In this document: piece after piece, positions 44,847 through 54,361 of the stretch
Layout: every line of letters starts with the position of its first letter
Numbering within the stretch: the stretch's first letter is position 1
NCBI GenBank assembly: GCA_021775575.1
Contig: JAJFHO010000147.1
Span: forward strand, 1-57,518
DNA from: Hyphomicrobiales bacterium
GTDB taxonomy: Bacteria > Pseudomonadota > Alphaproteobacteria > Rhizobiales > Methyloligellaceae
DNA: 57,518 nt
Direction: 5' to 3'
Notes under the pieces: model-generated
Told to the model about the DNA's origin: nothing
The model's database searches: none
What the model saw: the letters and a program-made list of their open reading frames with translations, nothing else
Translations under genes and position numbers: made by a program

Positions 44847-45241
44847 TGCCGAACGGAAATCGCCAGGATGAACTGCCCCAGCTCGACTTCGCCGCCGCCT
44901 TTCAACGGCACATATTCGCCATGCACCGCAGTCCCGTCGACAAAGGTGCCGTTGGTGGAGTCCAAATCGCGAATGCACAATCCCATGCCGGGAATATATT
45001 TCAGCCTGGCGTGAGCGCGCGACACGGTTGGCTCCTGCACCGGATGATCGCAGTTGGCCGGATCGCGCCCGAGCACAACGTAAGGCCGCTGGGGCGTCGC
45101 TCCGGTTTCGCTGCCGGGTTCGCGAAACTCGATTTCGACCAGGACTCCATGCGCGTCAAAGCCGGCAAGCCGCCAAACGCGGTGCGAAGGTCTCTCATTC
45201 TGCTCTTTCGAATAACCCGTTTCAGACATCTCGGAACTCAC
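44843..45241 (-). CDS. FHA domain protein
   Basis: A 132-residue protein, essentially one forkhead-associated domain. Phosphothreonine-binding residues are present: GRDPANCDHPV, TVSRAHARL and DSTNGTFVDG. It starts with GTG 45241, overlapping the NagZ-like stop as GTGA; ATG 45229 is an alternative. Its ATGA overlaps the PP2C start. It would bind a phosphorylated Thr on a partner, perhaps one the PP2C dephosphorylates. Placement between a cell-wall hydrolase and a phosphatase suggests that it recruits or reports on envelope proteins. Confidence 0.88.
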   Translation of the reverse strand: MSSEMSETGYSKEQNERPSHRVWRLAGFDAHGVLVEIEFREPGSETGATPQRPYVVLGRDPANCDHPVQEPTVSRAHARLKYIPGMGLCIRDLDSTNGTFVDGTAVHGEYVPLKGGGEVELGQFILAISVRQ

Positions 45242-46878
45242 CCGCGGGCATCTGCTGGCGGCACCAGGGCCGGCCGGCCGGAGTCCTTTCGGTCCGTTGG
45301 CTTGGCCGGGGTAGCCGTCCGGCTATATTGGCAGCTATCCGATGTCGATGAAAAGGGCCGAAACGCCGGATTGCCGCTGGCGCATACGTGCGGATGCGGG
45401 GCTTGCGCCTTTCTCGGGACAAGACGCTGTTTGAGCAAACGGATACGGCTATAGGACTCCTCGATCCGGGCGCGCAATTCGGGGTCCCGCCGCGCCGCCC
45501 CGGCGATCTCGGCGATATATTTGCCGGGCAGGCCGATTTCAGGCTTGGCGGAATTGGACACGATGAGCAGATCGACGCCGGCCTTTATCGCGCGAATGGC
45601 CGCCTCATAGGTCGAATAAAGCTTGCGGATGGCGCCCATTTCCATGTCGTCGGAAATAACCACGCCACGATAGCCGAGCTCATTGCGGAGCAGTCCGGTG
45701 ACAATCTCCGGCGACAGGGTGGCTGGGTATTTCTGCGGGCTGTCCGCGCTCTGGAACTGCGCCAGGTAAAGATGGCCGATCATCACCATGTCGGCCCGTC
45801 CCGCTCCGATCAGCTCCCGGTAGGGCCGGAGCTCATCCGACTTCTTCCAGCTGCGCGTGATGTCGACAAATCCCAGATGACTGTCCTTTTGGCTGCTGCC
45901 ATGGCCCGGAAAATGCTTCAGCGATGTGATGATGCCTTTCTGGCGGTGCGCATCGATGAAGGTGCGCGCGAAGGCCGACACTTTGGCGGGGTCGGAGGAA
46001 AAGCTGCGGCCCAGCTTGCCGATAATCGGGTTTGCCGGGTGGATGTTGACGTCGGTAACGGGGCCGAGATTGACATTGAAGCCCCAATCCCTGAGCACGC
46101 TCGCCATCTGATCATAGCGTGTCCGCGCGGCTTCGAGCGAGCGGCGCGCGACGGCTGCATGCGACGGCCATTGCTGGACGCCGACTTTCGGCCCGAGGCG
46201 CTGGACGCGGCCGCCTTCCTGGTCGAGGACAAAGAACGGCGGCAGCGCGGCCTTGCCTCCGGCGGCGCGAAAATATTTCATCAGCCGCCGCGCGTCGGCG
46301 CGATTCTTGAGGTTGTAGCCAAGAAAAATGACACCGCCGAGCTCCCCGGATTGCAGCTGCCGGGCGACCGCCATTGGCCATTTCTGCTCCGGTGCCGACC
46401 CCTGAAACCCGAAGATCAGCATCTGGCCGATCTTCTTTTCAAGGGGAGTAGTGGATTGCGCCGCCGGCGCGGGAGGTGCGGGCAAGGGTGCCGGATGTGC
46501 CGCCGCTGGCGCGGCCTCCGCAGGGCTGGCCGTTGGCTGAGGCTCCGTCTTTTGAACAGGAGTCGGGTCGAGCGTGCCGCGCAGTGTCTGATCGACCTGG
46601 GCATCGAGCGCCTTGCGGTCGTAAGCGGGCTCCTGCGTTGAGTGCGTTGTCCGCGAGGGCTCCGGTGTGTCGGGTCGAGCACCCGGCGTTTGCTGCTGCG
46701 CGTCGTCCGTCACCGAAACCGCAGTCCCGGGCTGTGGGGACGGTGTTGGAGTCTGTGTTGGCGAGACTGGTGAACTGGTCTGCTGCGCCTCCATGTGATC
46801 GATATAGGTAACGACAACGCCGATACCGGTGGCAAAGGCGATGATAAGCGCAAATATGTAGAGAAAGCGCAGATCCAT
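45238..46878 (-). CDS. Membrane-anchored GH3 beta-N-acetylglucosaminidase, NagZ-like
   Basis: A 546-residue protein. N-terminal TM helix (about 5-25), then a Pro/Ala-rich linker to about 130, then the GH3 catalytic domain. The NagZ acid/base His motif KHFPGHGSSQKDSHLG (near residue 320) and the nucleophile in VISDDMEMGA (near 410) are both present. NagZ removes GlcNAc from muropeptides. The bacterial NagZ of E. coli is cytoplasmic and lacks the anchor, so this copy is expected to act in the periplasm. Ends with a 60-residue disordered tail. It lies 149 bases downstream of the NamZ gene and may also be transcribed from a CtrA-type promoter site. Confidence 0.88.
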   Translation of the reverse strand: MDLRFLYIFALIIAFATGIGVVVTYIDHMEAQQTSSPVSPTQTPTPSPQPGTAVSVTDDAQQQTPGARPDTPEPSRTTHSTQEPAYDRKALDAQVDQTLRGTLDPTPVQKTEPQPTASPAEAAPAAAHPAPLPAPPAPAAQSTTPLEKKIGQMLIFGFQGSAPEQKWPMAVARQLQSGELGGVIFLGYNLKNRADARRLMKYFRAAGGKAALPPFFVLDQEGGRVQRLGPKVGVQQWPSHAAVARRSLEAARTRYDQMASVLRDWGFNVNLGPVTDVNIHPANPIIGKLGRSFSSDPAKVSAFARTFIDAHRQKGIITSLKHFPGHGSSQKDSHLGFVDITRSWKKSDELRPYRELIGAGRADMVMIGHLYLAQFQSADSPQKYPATLSPEIVTGLLRNELGYRGVVISDDMEMGAIRKLYSTYEAAIRAIKAGVDLLIVSNSAKPEIGLPGKYIAEIAGAARRDPELRARIEESYSRIRLLKQRLVPRKAQAPHPHVCASGNPAFRPFSSTSDSCQYSRTATPAKPTDRKDSGRPALVPPADARG

Positions 46879-46942
46879 AAACCAGCTCGAGCCAATCGGG
46901 CGACGGGAGGACTTTCCTCCCCGCCACCCTAGACAAATGACG

Positions 46943-46958
46943 TTAACCGCGGATTAAC
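46943..46958. promoter_or_regulatory. CtrA-type binding site TTAA-N7-TTAAC
   Basis: TTAA (46943-46946), seven bases, TTAAC (46954-46958): exact match to the alphaproteobacterial CtrA consensus. It lies 65 bases upstream of the NagZ-like ATG, between the NamZ stop and the NagZ-like gene. CtrA control of cell-wall enzymes is established in the Alphaproteobacteria. Binding here is inferred. Confidence 0.65.
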
Positions 46959-46961
46959 CAT

Positions 46962-46996
46962 AAAAACTCGCGCAACGAGGCGAAGTTAGACGCCTC
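46962..46996 (-). terminator. Possible terminator after namZ
   Basis: GAGGCG (46977-46982) and CGCCTC (46991-46996) form a six-pair stem with an eight-base loop. On the minus strand it is followed about ten bases later by TTTTT (46962-46966). The T-run is not adjacent to the stem, so the call is weak. It would separate namZ from the CtrA-linked NagZ operon. Confidence 0.35.
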
Positions 46997-47027
46997 AGAA
47001 GGCGACATTGTGAGCAGCGCCCGGGGC

Positions 47028-48302
47028 TTATTTGTACAGGAGATAGGGCTTTCGGCGCTCGCGAAAGTCCTGTGTGTCGGCTTTCCACGCGGCGATGATA
47101 CGCTCGGGCGAAAAGCCCTTTCGCAGCATGCCGTTGACGCGGGTGGTGCCGGTCAGTTTCGCCAGCCAGTCCGGCCGGTTGATGAAGCTGGCGCGGCGCG
47201 CGCGGGCCTGCTCGCGGAACGCATGGAGAAGATGGATGCCGGTTTCGACCGGGCGGAAGGTTCGAATGTCGGTGATTGTGAGCTTTACGCCGTGTATCGC
47301 GCGCGCCTTCCATTTCGGGTCCGCGGCCATGCCCGCCAGCCGGCGCGGCGTGAATGCCGCCGCCTCGAAGCCGATGCCGGGCAGGGATTTTTTCGCTAGC
47401 GCCGCGGCAAGGGCCGGCCCGTCCGCCCAGGGCGCACCGACCTGCTTGAAGGGTTCGCCGGTGCCCCGGCCTTCGCTGGCCGCCGTCGCCTCGAAAAGAC
47501 CGGAGCCGGGATAAAGAAATGCGGTCTCGAAATCGGGAATGTTCGGGCTTGTCGGCACCCATTCGAGCCCGGTGTCGGGCCACAGCATGTCGCGCCGCCA
47601 GCCCTCCATTCCGACCACTTCGAGTTGCAGGTCTTCCAGACCAGGGAGCATTTTCTCGCCCTTGATCATCCGCGCAAGCTCGCCGGTGGTCAGTCCGTGC
47701 GCGAGCGGGACCGGATACTGGCTGACGAATGAAATATTGCGCCGGTGCACTGAAAAGCCTGCGACATAGAGGCCGCCAAGCGGGTTGGGCCGGTCAAGGA
47801 CGATGAAGCGTACGCCGTGGCGGGCCGCCGCCTGCATCGCCAGCCCCATGGTCGAGATATAGGTGTAAAAGCGAGCGCCGATATCCTGGATATCGAACAG
47901 CATTATATCGACGCCGCGCAGCATGGCCCGCGTCGGCTGGCGGGTTCTGCCATACAGGCTGTAGATGGGGACCCCCGTCGTTGCGTCGCGGCCATCGGCC
48001 ACGCGTTCACTGGCGTCGGCCAGCCCCCGAAGACCGTGCTCCGGACCGAACAAGGCGGCAAGCGTCACATTGGGGCTGGCATGGATAAGATCGGCAAGAT
48101 GGTCATCGCCCACCCGTGCCGTATGGTTGGCGATCAATGCGACGCGCCGGTCCGCCAGCATGGCGAAACCGCTACTCGCGAGAAGCTGCGCTCCGGTCTT
48201 CACGGGGATCGTGCCGTCTTGTGATGTCGTTTCGCTCGTGGCCGATGTCGGCCCGCCCGCCACAATGGCCAGCAATGCGAGCAGACGCAATGCGGCGCGC
48301 AT
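47028..48302 (-). CDS. namZ: DUF1343/NamZ family exo-beta-N-acetylmuramidase
   Basis: A 424-residue protein from ATG 48302, which gives a clear signal peptide (about 1-25). A GTG at 48338 would add twelve residues. The DUF1343 signature is strong: LFGPEHGLRG, IYSLYGRTRQPT, MLFDIQDIGARFYTYISTMG, LDRPNPLGG, and the C-terminal TGIHLLHAFREQ. NamZ removes terminal MurNAc from peptidoglycan fragments, working with NagZ in Bacillus and others. It lies upstream of a NagZ-like gene here, which strengthens the call. AAAGG precedes the ATG. It is divergent from AsmA. Confidence 0.88.
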   Translation of the reverse strand: MRAALRLLALLAIVAGGPTSATSETTSQDGTIPVKTGAQLLASSGFAMLADRRVALIANHTARVGDDHLADLIHASPNVTLAALFGPEHGLRGLADASERVADGRDATTGVPIYSLYGRTRQPTRAMLRGVDIMLFDIQDIGARFYTYISTMGLAMQAAARHGVRFIVLDRPNPLGGLYVAGFSVHRRNISFVSQYPVPLAHGLTTGELARMIKGEKMLPGLEDLQLEVVGMEGWRRDMLWPDTGLEWVPTSPNIPDFETAFLYPGSGLFEATAASEGRGTGEPFKQVGAPWADGPALAAALAKKSLPGIGFEAAAFTPRRLAGMAADPKWKARAIHGVKLTITDIRTFRPVETGIHLLHAFREQARARRASFINRPDWLAKLTGTTRVNGMLRKGFSPERIIAAWKADTQDFRERRKPYLLYK

Positions 48303-48370
48303 GGGTCGGATACCTTTATTGTGCTTTTGACGCGTCACGCCTTGAAATTAGCCCGCTGCGGGGCTTTATA

Positions 48371-48439
48371 CCATTTCGTAGCGAAGACGTTACCAGAAGG
48401 AAATGGAATCCCAACCAATTCTCACCCTATTCTCACCCT
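48371..48439. repeat. Inverted and tandem repeats in the namZ/AsmA divergent region
   Basis: CCATTTC (48371-48377) and GAAATGG (48400-48406) form an inverted repeat with a 22-base spacer. Immediately after comes a tandem duplication of ATTCTCACCCT (48418-48428 and 48429-48439). The region sits between two divergent start codons, so regulatory use is likely, but I recognise no regulator. Confidence 0.4.
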
Positions 48440-48526
48440 ATTAAAGCGCCTAAGCTTGGCGCGACATAATACGATTCGCCGCGGTGTCCGGGTCACCGCA
48501 TGAAACCGGTATAAACAGCGGAACCC

Positions 48527-50755
48527 ATGCGCTTCCTCTTAAAGGCTGTCTTTACATTGGCGATGCTTGCCGTACTGGCGTTCGGTGCGATCGCTTTTCT
48601 CGTTCCCCGCGACGTTGTGCGCGACCAGGCGATTTCCCTGGTCAAGCAGCAGACCGGGCGCGACCTCGCTGTCAGGGGCGAGACCTCCTTCACTTTCTAT
48701 CCCAGTGTTGGCGTCGCGCTTTCGGACGTGACGCTCTCCAATCCCCCCGGGATGGAGGGCGGACCGATGCTGCGCATGGATTCCCTGACCCTCAATTTGA
48801 AGCTCTTGCCGCTGATCAGCCGCAGCGTCGAGGTTGAGCGCTTTTCGCTGGTGCGGCCGGTTTTCGATCTGCGCGTCGATGCAAAGGGCCGGAGAAACTG
48901 GGATTTTGCAAAAAAGCAGGCCGCGGCGCCGGCGGCCGCGCGGAGAAATGGCGATGCCGCGGCTGCGCGGGGCCCGGTTTTCATTCAGGCACAGGCCGGC
49001 GGGCTTGGTGGCGGTCTGATCCAGGATATCAGCCTCGGCACGATCCGGATCGAGGACGGCGTTGTCCTTTACGCCAATGCGCTCGATGGAGCCAGCCACC
49101 GCCTGGACGCGCTCAACGTGTCGCTGCAACAGGATGATCTCGACCAGCCGCTCAATGCCGACGGGGATCTGGTGTGGAAGCGTGAGAAGATCGAATTCCA
49201 GGGTCAGGTCGGCTCGCTCACCGCGCTATTGCGCGGCGGCTCTTCGGCGATCAGCATGGCGCTGAGCTCGGCGCTCGGCAAATGCGATTTCAACGGCCGG
49301 GCCGCCTCCCGCGCCAACGCATTGTCCGCCGAGGGCGATCTGAAGGGCGACACGCCCTCCGTGCGCGCCCTCGCCGACTGGACCGGAAGCGCGATGACGC
49401 CCGGCAAGGGGTTCGGACCGGCCAAGGTTGCCGGGCATCTGAAATTCCAGGACCAGGTCCTCGCCTTCACCAAAACCACATTCTCCCTCGATGGCATGAA
49501 CGGTCAGGGCAACGGCACCGTGACACTCAAGGGCAAGAAACCCTATATCCGCGCCGCTTTCGCCGTCGACAAGCTCGATCTCAATATCTATGCGGGACCC
49601 GGCGAACCGGCGCCGCTTCCCCGCCGCACGCTCCAGCCGCCGCCCGCGCAGCCGAAGCCCAAAGCCCTTCCGCAAGCTGCCCCCAAGCCGAAAGACGGCC
49701 AGTCGCTGACCGATTTCATCGAGGATCTGAACAAGGGGGGAAAGAAGCCGGAGGTGCGGGCGTGGAGTCAGCGTGCCATGGACTTCGCCGGCCTGAACAC
49801 GGTCAACGCCGATGTCAACTTCAATGCCGGCGCCATATTCTACCAGCAGATCAAGACCGGCGCCGGCGCCGTTTCCGCAAGCCTGAAAAAGGGCGTGCTG
49901 ACCGCAAATCTCAACAAGCTCGCGCTCTATGACGGGACGGGAACCGGCCGGCTTACCCTGAACGGCGCGCGCGCCGTGCCGGCGATCGCCCTGGCGGTCG
50001 ATTTGCGGGGCCTTTCCGCGCTGCCATTCATGCGCGCTGCCATGAAGATCAAACGGATTTCGGGACGGGCCCATCTGGTGTTCAACGTGTCGGGCGCGGG
50101 ACGGACCCAAAGCCAGATGGTGACGACGCTGAGCGGCAATGGCAATTTGCGCTTTACCAATGGCGCCATCGAGGGCATCAACATCCCGGCCATGATCCGG
50201 GGCCTGAAGCAGGGACGGTTCGCGGGCTGGAAAACAACCGAGCGCGAAAAAACCGACTTCTCCAGCCTGTCGGGCAGCTTCACGATGAGCAATGGCATCG
50301 CCAGCAATCCCGACCTCAGCCTGATCGGCCCGCTGCTCCGCATGACCGGGAAGGGGACGATCGATGTGCCGCGCGAGTATCTCGATTATGCGCTTACGCC
50401 CCGCCTTGTCGCCAGCCTGCAGGGGCAGGGCGGTGAGACGGATCGTGAGGGCATCGTTATTCCCGTGCGCGTGCGCGGCCCCTGGGGCAACCCCAAGGCC
50501 GTGCCCGACCTGAAACGGATACTTGAGGATCCGGAACTCGCCCGCGATGCGCTCGAAAAGGCCGGCAAAGCAGTCAAGGGCCTGAAGGGCAAGAAGATTA
50601 CCGGTGAGGATGTCGAGCAGATCCTGCAGGGCGTTCTTGGCGGCGGCCAGCAGCCGCAACCCGCAGCACCGGGCGAGCCCGCACAGGCTCAGCCGCAACA
50701 GCAGCAGAAGGTCGACCCCGAAGAGCTTCTGAAGAAATTCTTCAAAAAGAGATAG
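48527..50755 (+). CDS. AsmA family protein
   Basis: A 742-residue protein with an N-terminal TM helix (about 4-26), then an AsmA domain starting with [20 protein letters not shown] and including [18 protein letters not shown] Pro/Lys-rich linker follows near residue 370. The C-terminal AsmA repeat region ends with [17 protein letters not shown] and a QPQQQQ tail. The family spans the inner membrane with a large periplasmic part and affects outer-membrane lipid or protein assembly. It is divergent from namZ. The gap to RimO is 76 bases. Confidence 0.9.
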   Translation: MRFLLKAVFTLAMLAVLAFGAIAFLVPRDVVRDQAISLVKQQTGRDLAVRGETSFTFYPSVGVALSDVTLSNPPGMEGGPMLRMDSLTLNLKLLPLISRSVEVERFSLVRPVFDLRVDAKGRRNWDFAKKQAAAPAAARRNGDAAAARGPVFIQAQAGGLGGGLIQDISLGTIRIEDGVVLYANALDGASHRLDALNVSLQQDDLDQPLNADGDLVWKREKIEFQGQVGSLTALLRGGSSAISMALSSALGKCDFNGRAASRANALSAEGDLKGDTPSVRALADWTGSAMTPGKGFGPAKVAGHLKFQDQVLAFTKTTFSLDGMNGQGNGTVTLKGKKPYIRAAFAVDKLDLNIYAGPGEPAPLPRRTLQPPPAQPKPKALPQAAPKPKDGQSLTDFIEDLNKGGKKPEVRAWSQRAMDFAGLNTVNADVNFNAGAIFYQQIKTGAGAVSASLKKGVLTANLNKLALYDGTGTGRLTLNGARAVPAIALAVDLRGLSALPFMRAAMKIKRISGRAHLVFNVSGAGRTQSQMVTTLSGNGNLRFTNGAIEGINIPAMIRGLKQGRFAGWKTTEREKTDFSSLSGSFTMSNGIASNPDLSLIGPLLRMTGKGTIDVPREYLDYALTPRLVASLQGQGGETDREGIVIPVRVRGPWGNPKAVPDLKRILEDPELARDALEKAGKAVKGLKGKKITGEDVEQILQGVLGGGQQPQPAAPGEPAQAQPQQQQKVDPEELLKKFFKKR

Positions 50756-50831
50756 ACGCGCGGGCGCTTGTCCTCGCCCGGCAATCGGTGACTTGCTGAC
50801 GGCGCGCCTTCTCTCCCCTATAAGAACGCAC

Positions 50832-52184
50832 ATGAGCGCACCTGTATCACGTCGGACCTCCGGCTCGCCGGCCAAGGTCGGCTTCGTTTCTCTCGGCTGC
50901 CCGAAGGCGCTGGTGGATTCAGAACGCATCATCACGAGATTGCGCGCGGAAGGGTACGAGATCGCGCCCGACTATGACGGGGCCGATGTGGTCGTGGTGA
51001 ACACCTGCGGCTTCCTCAACTCCGCCAAGCAGGAATCGCTCGACGCGATAGGCGAGGCGATGGCCGAGAACGGCCGGGTCATCGTGACGGGGTGCATGGG
51101 TGTCGAGGAGAAACGCATTCGCGCGGAATACCCGCAAGTGCTCGCGGTCACCGGTCCCCATCAATATGAGCAGGTGGTCTCGGAAATTCACAATGTGGTG
51201 CCGCCGGCCCATGACCCTTATCTGGACCTGATCCCGCCGGAGGGCCTGCGGCTGACGCCGCGCCACTACGCCTATCTGAAAATTTCAGAGGGCTGCAATA
51301 ACAAATGCTCCTTCTGCATCATCCCCTCTTTAAGGGGCCGGCTGCAAAGCCGGCAGGCCGCCGATGTGATGCGCGAGGCGGAGCGGCTAGTGGAAGCCGG
51401 TGTCCAGGAACTGCTGGTCATCTCGCAGGACACCAGCGCCTACGGGCTCGATTTAAAATATGCGCAAAGCGACTGGAATGGTGAAAACCTGAAGGCGCGC
51501 TTTGCCGATCTGGCGCGCGCGCTTGGCAGCCTGGGCGTCTGGGTGCGGCTGCATTATGTCTATCCCTATCCGCATGTCGGCGACGTGGTCCCGCTGATGG
51601 CGGAAGGGAAATTGCTGCCCTATCTCGACATGCCCTTCCAGCATGCCTCGCCGCGAATTCTCAAAGCCATGCGCCGCCCGGCCGCGCAGGAGAAGACGCT
51701 GGAGACGATAGCGCACTGGCGCGAGATTTGCCCCGACCTCGCGATCCGTTCAAGCTTCATCGTCGGCTTTCCCGGTGAGGGGGAAGAGGATTTCCAATTC
51801 CTGCTCGACTGGCTTGAAGAGGCGAAGCTTACCCGTGTCGGCTGCTTTAAATATGAGGATGTCGACGGCGCCGCGGCGAACGCGCTTCCGGGCCATGTCC
51901 CGCAGGACGTAAAAGACGAGCGTTTTCACCGCCTGATGGAAACCCAGAAAGCGGTCAGCGCGGAAATTTTTGGCACTCGTATCGGCAAGACTATTGATGT
52001 GATCGTCGATGAGGTGGACGGGGAGGGCGCCATCGCGCGTTCGGCCTGGGACGCGCCGGAGATCGATGGCTGTGTTTTTCTGAATGGCCAGAGCCAGCTC
52101 GCACCCGGGGACAGGCTTGTGGTTCGCATCGAGCATGCGGATGAATATGACCTTTGGGGCGTGCCGACGGAGGCATCGCATTGA
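50832..52184 (+). CDS. rimO: Ribosomal protein S12 methylthiotransferase
   Basis: A 450-residue radical-SAM enzyme from ATG 50832, which gives the normal N-terminus. The upstream frame to 50793 adds thirteen residues with no relatives. N-terminal MTTase domain begins [17 protein letters not shown] with cysteines in VVNTCGFLN and VTGCMG. The radical SAM motif CNNKCSFC (CxxxCxxC) is near residue 155. The C-terminal TRAM domain carries [11 protein letters not shown]. It methylthiolates Asp88 of S12 in the cytoplasm. No good ribosome site precedes the start. Confidence 0.95.
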   Translation: MSAPVSRRTSGSPAKVGFVSLGCPKALVDSERIITRLRAEGYEIAPDYDGADVVVVNTCGFLNSAKQESLDAIGEAMAENGRVIVTGCMGVEEKRIRAEYPQVLAVTGPHQYEQVVSEIHNVVPPAHDPYLDLIPPEGLRLTPRHYAYLKISEGCNNKCSFCIIPSLRGRLQSRQAADVMREAERLVEAGVQELLVISQDTSAYGLDLKYAQSDWNGENLKARFADLARALGSLGVWVRLHYVYPYPHVGDVVPLMAEGKLLPYLDMPFQHASPRILKAMRRPAAQEKTLETIAHWREICPDLAIRSSFIVGFPGEGEEDFQFLLDWLEEAKLTRVGCFKYEDVDGAAANALPGHVPQDVKDERFHRLMETQKAVSAEIFGTRIGKTIDVIVDEVDGEGAIARSAWDAPEIDGCVFLNGQSQLAPGDRLVVRIEHADEYDLWGVPTEASH

Positions 52185-52438
52185 GCAATCCGGCGACTTG
52201 GCGGGAGATCAGGGGCCGGCTTGAAGCGCGGCTCAAGGCGGTCAATGCGGAGATTGCCGCTTACCCCGCACCGATACCGGGCTGTGACGCTCAGTTTAAT
52301 TATCTGCTTGAACGCCGTAGCGGCCTCTCCGGCGAGCTTGGCAGGCTGGAGGAAGCGCAGGCATCCGGCAAGCCAAGCACGGCGGACGAGTTCCTGTCCA
52401 CATGCGCTTTCCTGACAGGGTGCGGAGAAGAAGAATGA
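52181..52438 (+). CDS. Small uncharacterised protein, coupled to RimO and to the dehydrogenase
   Basis: An 85-residue protein from TTG 52181, seven bases after CGGAGG. The start overlaps the rimO stop as TTGA. The in-frame ATG 52154 lies upstream inside rimO and is rejected. The sequence is largely helical: [20 protein letters not shown], then [18 protein letters not shown] and a C-terminal [14 protein letters not shown]. Three Cys are present. I recognise no family. Its last four bases overlap the next ATG, so it is translated with the dehydrogenase. It could be a partner or chaperone of that enzyme. Confidence 0.7.
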   Translation: MSNPATWREIRGRLEARLKAVNAEIAAYPAPIPGCDAQFNYLLERRSGLSGELGRLEEAQASGKPSTADEFLSTCAFLTGCGEEE

Positions 52439-53496
52439 AACTGCTGATCCTGCCATGCGACGGCATCGGGCCCGAAATCGTCGACGCCACCGTTGACGTT
52501 CTGCGGGCCGTGAATGACGCGCGCGCTCTCGGGCTCGAATTCGAGCATCAGGATATCGGCTTTGCCAGCCTGGAGAAATACGGGACCGCTATGCGGCCGG
52601 AAATTCTCGACATGGCGCGCACGGCGGGCGGTGTCATCCTCGGGCCGCATGACAATGTCAACTACCCGCCCCCGGAAGAGGGCGGTGTCAATGTCTCCGC
52701 CGTTTTCCGCAAACAACTCGACCTCTATGCCAATGCGCGGCCCGCGCGTACCCGCCCCGGCGTCGCGGCCGGCAAGGAAGGCATGGATCTCGTCATCATG
52801 CGGGAGTTGACGGAGGGTTTCTATGCGGACCGGAATCTGCATTTGGGTTCGGGCGAATTCATGCCGACCCCCGACACGGCCATGTCGATGCGCAAGATTA
52901 CAGTGACCGGCTGCGAACGGATCGCGCGGCGCGGATTCGAGCTGGCGATGCGGCGGCGCAAAAAGCTGACAGCCGTGCACAAAGCCAATGTGCTCAAGGT
53001 GACGGACGGGCTCTATCTCGATACCGTGCGCCATGTCGCGAAGGATTTTCCCGAGGTTGAACTCGACGATGTTCTCATCGACGCCATGGCGGCCTATCTG
53101 GTGCGCGACCCGGCCCGCTTCGATGTCGTGCTGACGACCAATATGTATGGCGATATTCTCTCCGATCTGGCGAGCGAGCTGTCGGGCAGTCTCGGGCTGG
53201 CTGGCTCGACCATGGCCAGCGACACGATTTGCGTGGCGCAATGCCAGCATGGTTCCGCGCCCGACATTGCCGGTGAGGACAAGGCCAACCCCGCGGCGAT
53301 GATCCTGTCGGCGGCCATGCTGCTGCAGTGGCTTGGCGGCAGGCATGGCCGTGAGGACCTGCACGCGGCGGGTTCGGCCATCGACGCCGCGCTGGATGCG
53401 GCCCTTGCCGATCCGGCATCACGGACCGCCGATCTTGGCGGGACACTCGGCACCAAGGCGTTCGGCGCCAAGATGGCGGAGCTGGTCACGGGCTAG
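52435..53496 (+). CDS. Isocitrate/isopropylmalate dehydrogenase family enzyme
   Basis: A 353-residue protein from ATG 52435. NAD(P)-linked beta-decarboxylating family: LPCDGIGPEIVDATVDVLRA, then the substrate-binding Arg-rich stretch ANARPARTRPG and VIMRELTEGFY. The conserved metal-binding NMYGDILSDLASELSG is complete. It could be an isopropylmalate, tartrate or homoisocitrate type; the Arg-rich loop is closest to the tartrate/malate-like group in my judgement, not demonstrated. Neighbours RimO and the small Cys-containing protein give no clear pathway. Confidence 0.87.
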   Translation: MKLLILPCDGIGPEIVDATVDVLRAVNDARALGLEFEHQDIGFASLEKYGTAMRPEILDMARTAGGVILGPHDNVNYPPPEEGGVNVSAVFRKQLDLYANARPARTRPGVAAGKEGMDLVIMRELTEGFYADRNLHLGSGEFMPTPDTAMSMRKITVTGCERIARRGFELAMRRRKKLTAVHKANVLKVTDGLYLDTVRHVAKDFPEVELDDVLIDAMAAYLVRDPARFDVVLTTNMYGDILSDLASELSGSLGLAGSTMASDTICVAQCQHGSAPDIAGEDKANPAAMILSAAMLLQWLGGRHGREDLHAAGSAIDAALDAALADPASRTADLGGTLGTKAFGAKMAELVTG

Positions 53497-53535
53497 CGTA
53501 AACCGGGTTCCCCCGGCTTTCCGATCCACTCGACC

Positions 53536-54279
53536 CTAGTGGCAGCTTTTCACATAGGCGCCAAAGCGGCCCGCCTGCGCCGCGAAGGCCTGCGCCTGCC
53601 CCTTGGCAAAGGGGCCGGCGGTCGCGATCCAATAGCCATTGCGGAAGTTCGGGCATTGCCTTGTGTTCATGATGAACCACGCGCCGCCGCCAAGCTGCCC
53701 GACCCTGGCCTGAGCTTGTCCCTGCTTGCCAAAGGAGCCGGCGATTGCATACCAGTCGCCGCCCCCCGGTTGCGGAGCCGGGGCCGGGGCAGGTCCGGCC
53801 AGGACGCATTGTCCGCCTGAAAGGACATAGCCCGCGGGGCAGCTTGGCTGAACCACCGGCGGACCCGCCGCCATGAGCGTGAACACAAGCGTGTCCTGAC
53901 GGTGTTTCGCGATCCGGCAGTTGGAGCCGCGTACCGGCGCGGTGCCTCTGAGTATGATAGAATTGCCTTGCTGCCGGCCGGAGACCGGATAGGTGATGAC
54001 GCCGCAGCGGGCGCTGAACAGCCGCGCATTGCCGAAGATCTGGCCGTTCGCCCCGCTTTGACCGTCAAACAAAAGAGTGCCGCTCCGAACGCCCTGCCGA
54101 GCCATGCCGGAGCGTGGATTGAGGTAGGATATCGTGATGGCGCCGCCGTCGCAGACGTGGAACTCCATCACCGAGCCATTGTGATCATACTGGTCGGTGG
54201 CGCAATTGCTGGCCCGGGCCGGCGAGGCGGCGAGCATGAACCAGGCGATTGTGCTCAAAACCAAAAACAACTGTCTCAT
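53536..54279 (-). CDS. SPOR-domain protein with a novel N-terminal domain
   Basis: A 247-residue secreted protein. Signal peptide (about residues 1-23, ending ARAS), then a Cys-containing domain of about 120 residues with GVRSGTLLFDGQSGANGQI and ARCGVITYPVSG, a Pro-rich hinge with a Cys pair (CPAGYVLSGGQC), and a SPOR-type end. The SPOR repeats DWYAIAGSFGKQGQAQA and GYWIATAGPFAKGQAQA are clear. SPOR domains bind denuded peptidoglycan at septa. The N-terminal domain appears in other alphaproteobacterial proteins without a named function. It stands alone between the dehydrogenase and the AOR operon. Confidence 0.83.
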   Translation of the reverse strand: MRQLFLVLSTIAWFMLAASPARASNCATDQYDHNGSVMEFHVCDGGAITISYLNPRSGMARQGVRSGTLLFDGQSGANGQIFGNARLFSARCGVITYPVSGRQQGNSIILRGTAPVRGSNCRIAKHRQDTLVFTLMAAGPPVVQPSCPAGYVLSGGQCVLAGPAPAPAPQPGGGDWYAIAGSFGKQGQAQARVGQLGGGAWFIMNTRQCPNFRNGYWIATAGPFAKGQAQAFAAQAGRFGAYVKSCH

Positions 54280-54361
54280 CCTGCTTTTCCCTTGCCCTTA
54301 AATCCGTGCAAAGACTATCGCATCGGCGCGCCGTGGCCCAGCCTGTTCGCGCGCTGGCCTG

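Noticed and set aside
49226-50935. 569-codon minus-strand open frame
   Set aside because: Opposite the AsmA gene, composition of a shadow frame, no motif.
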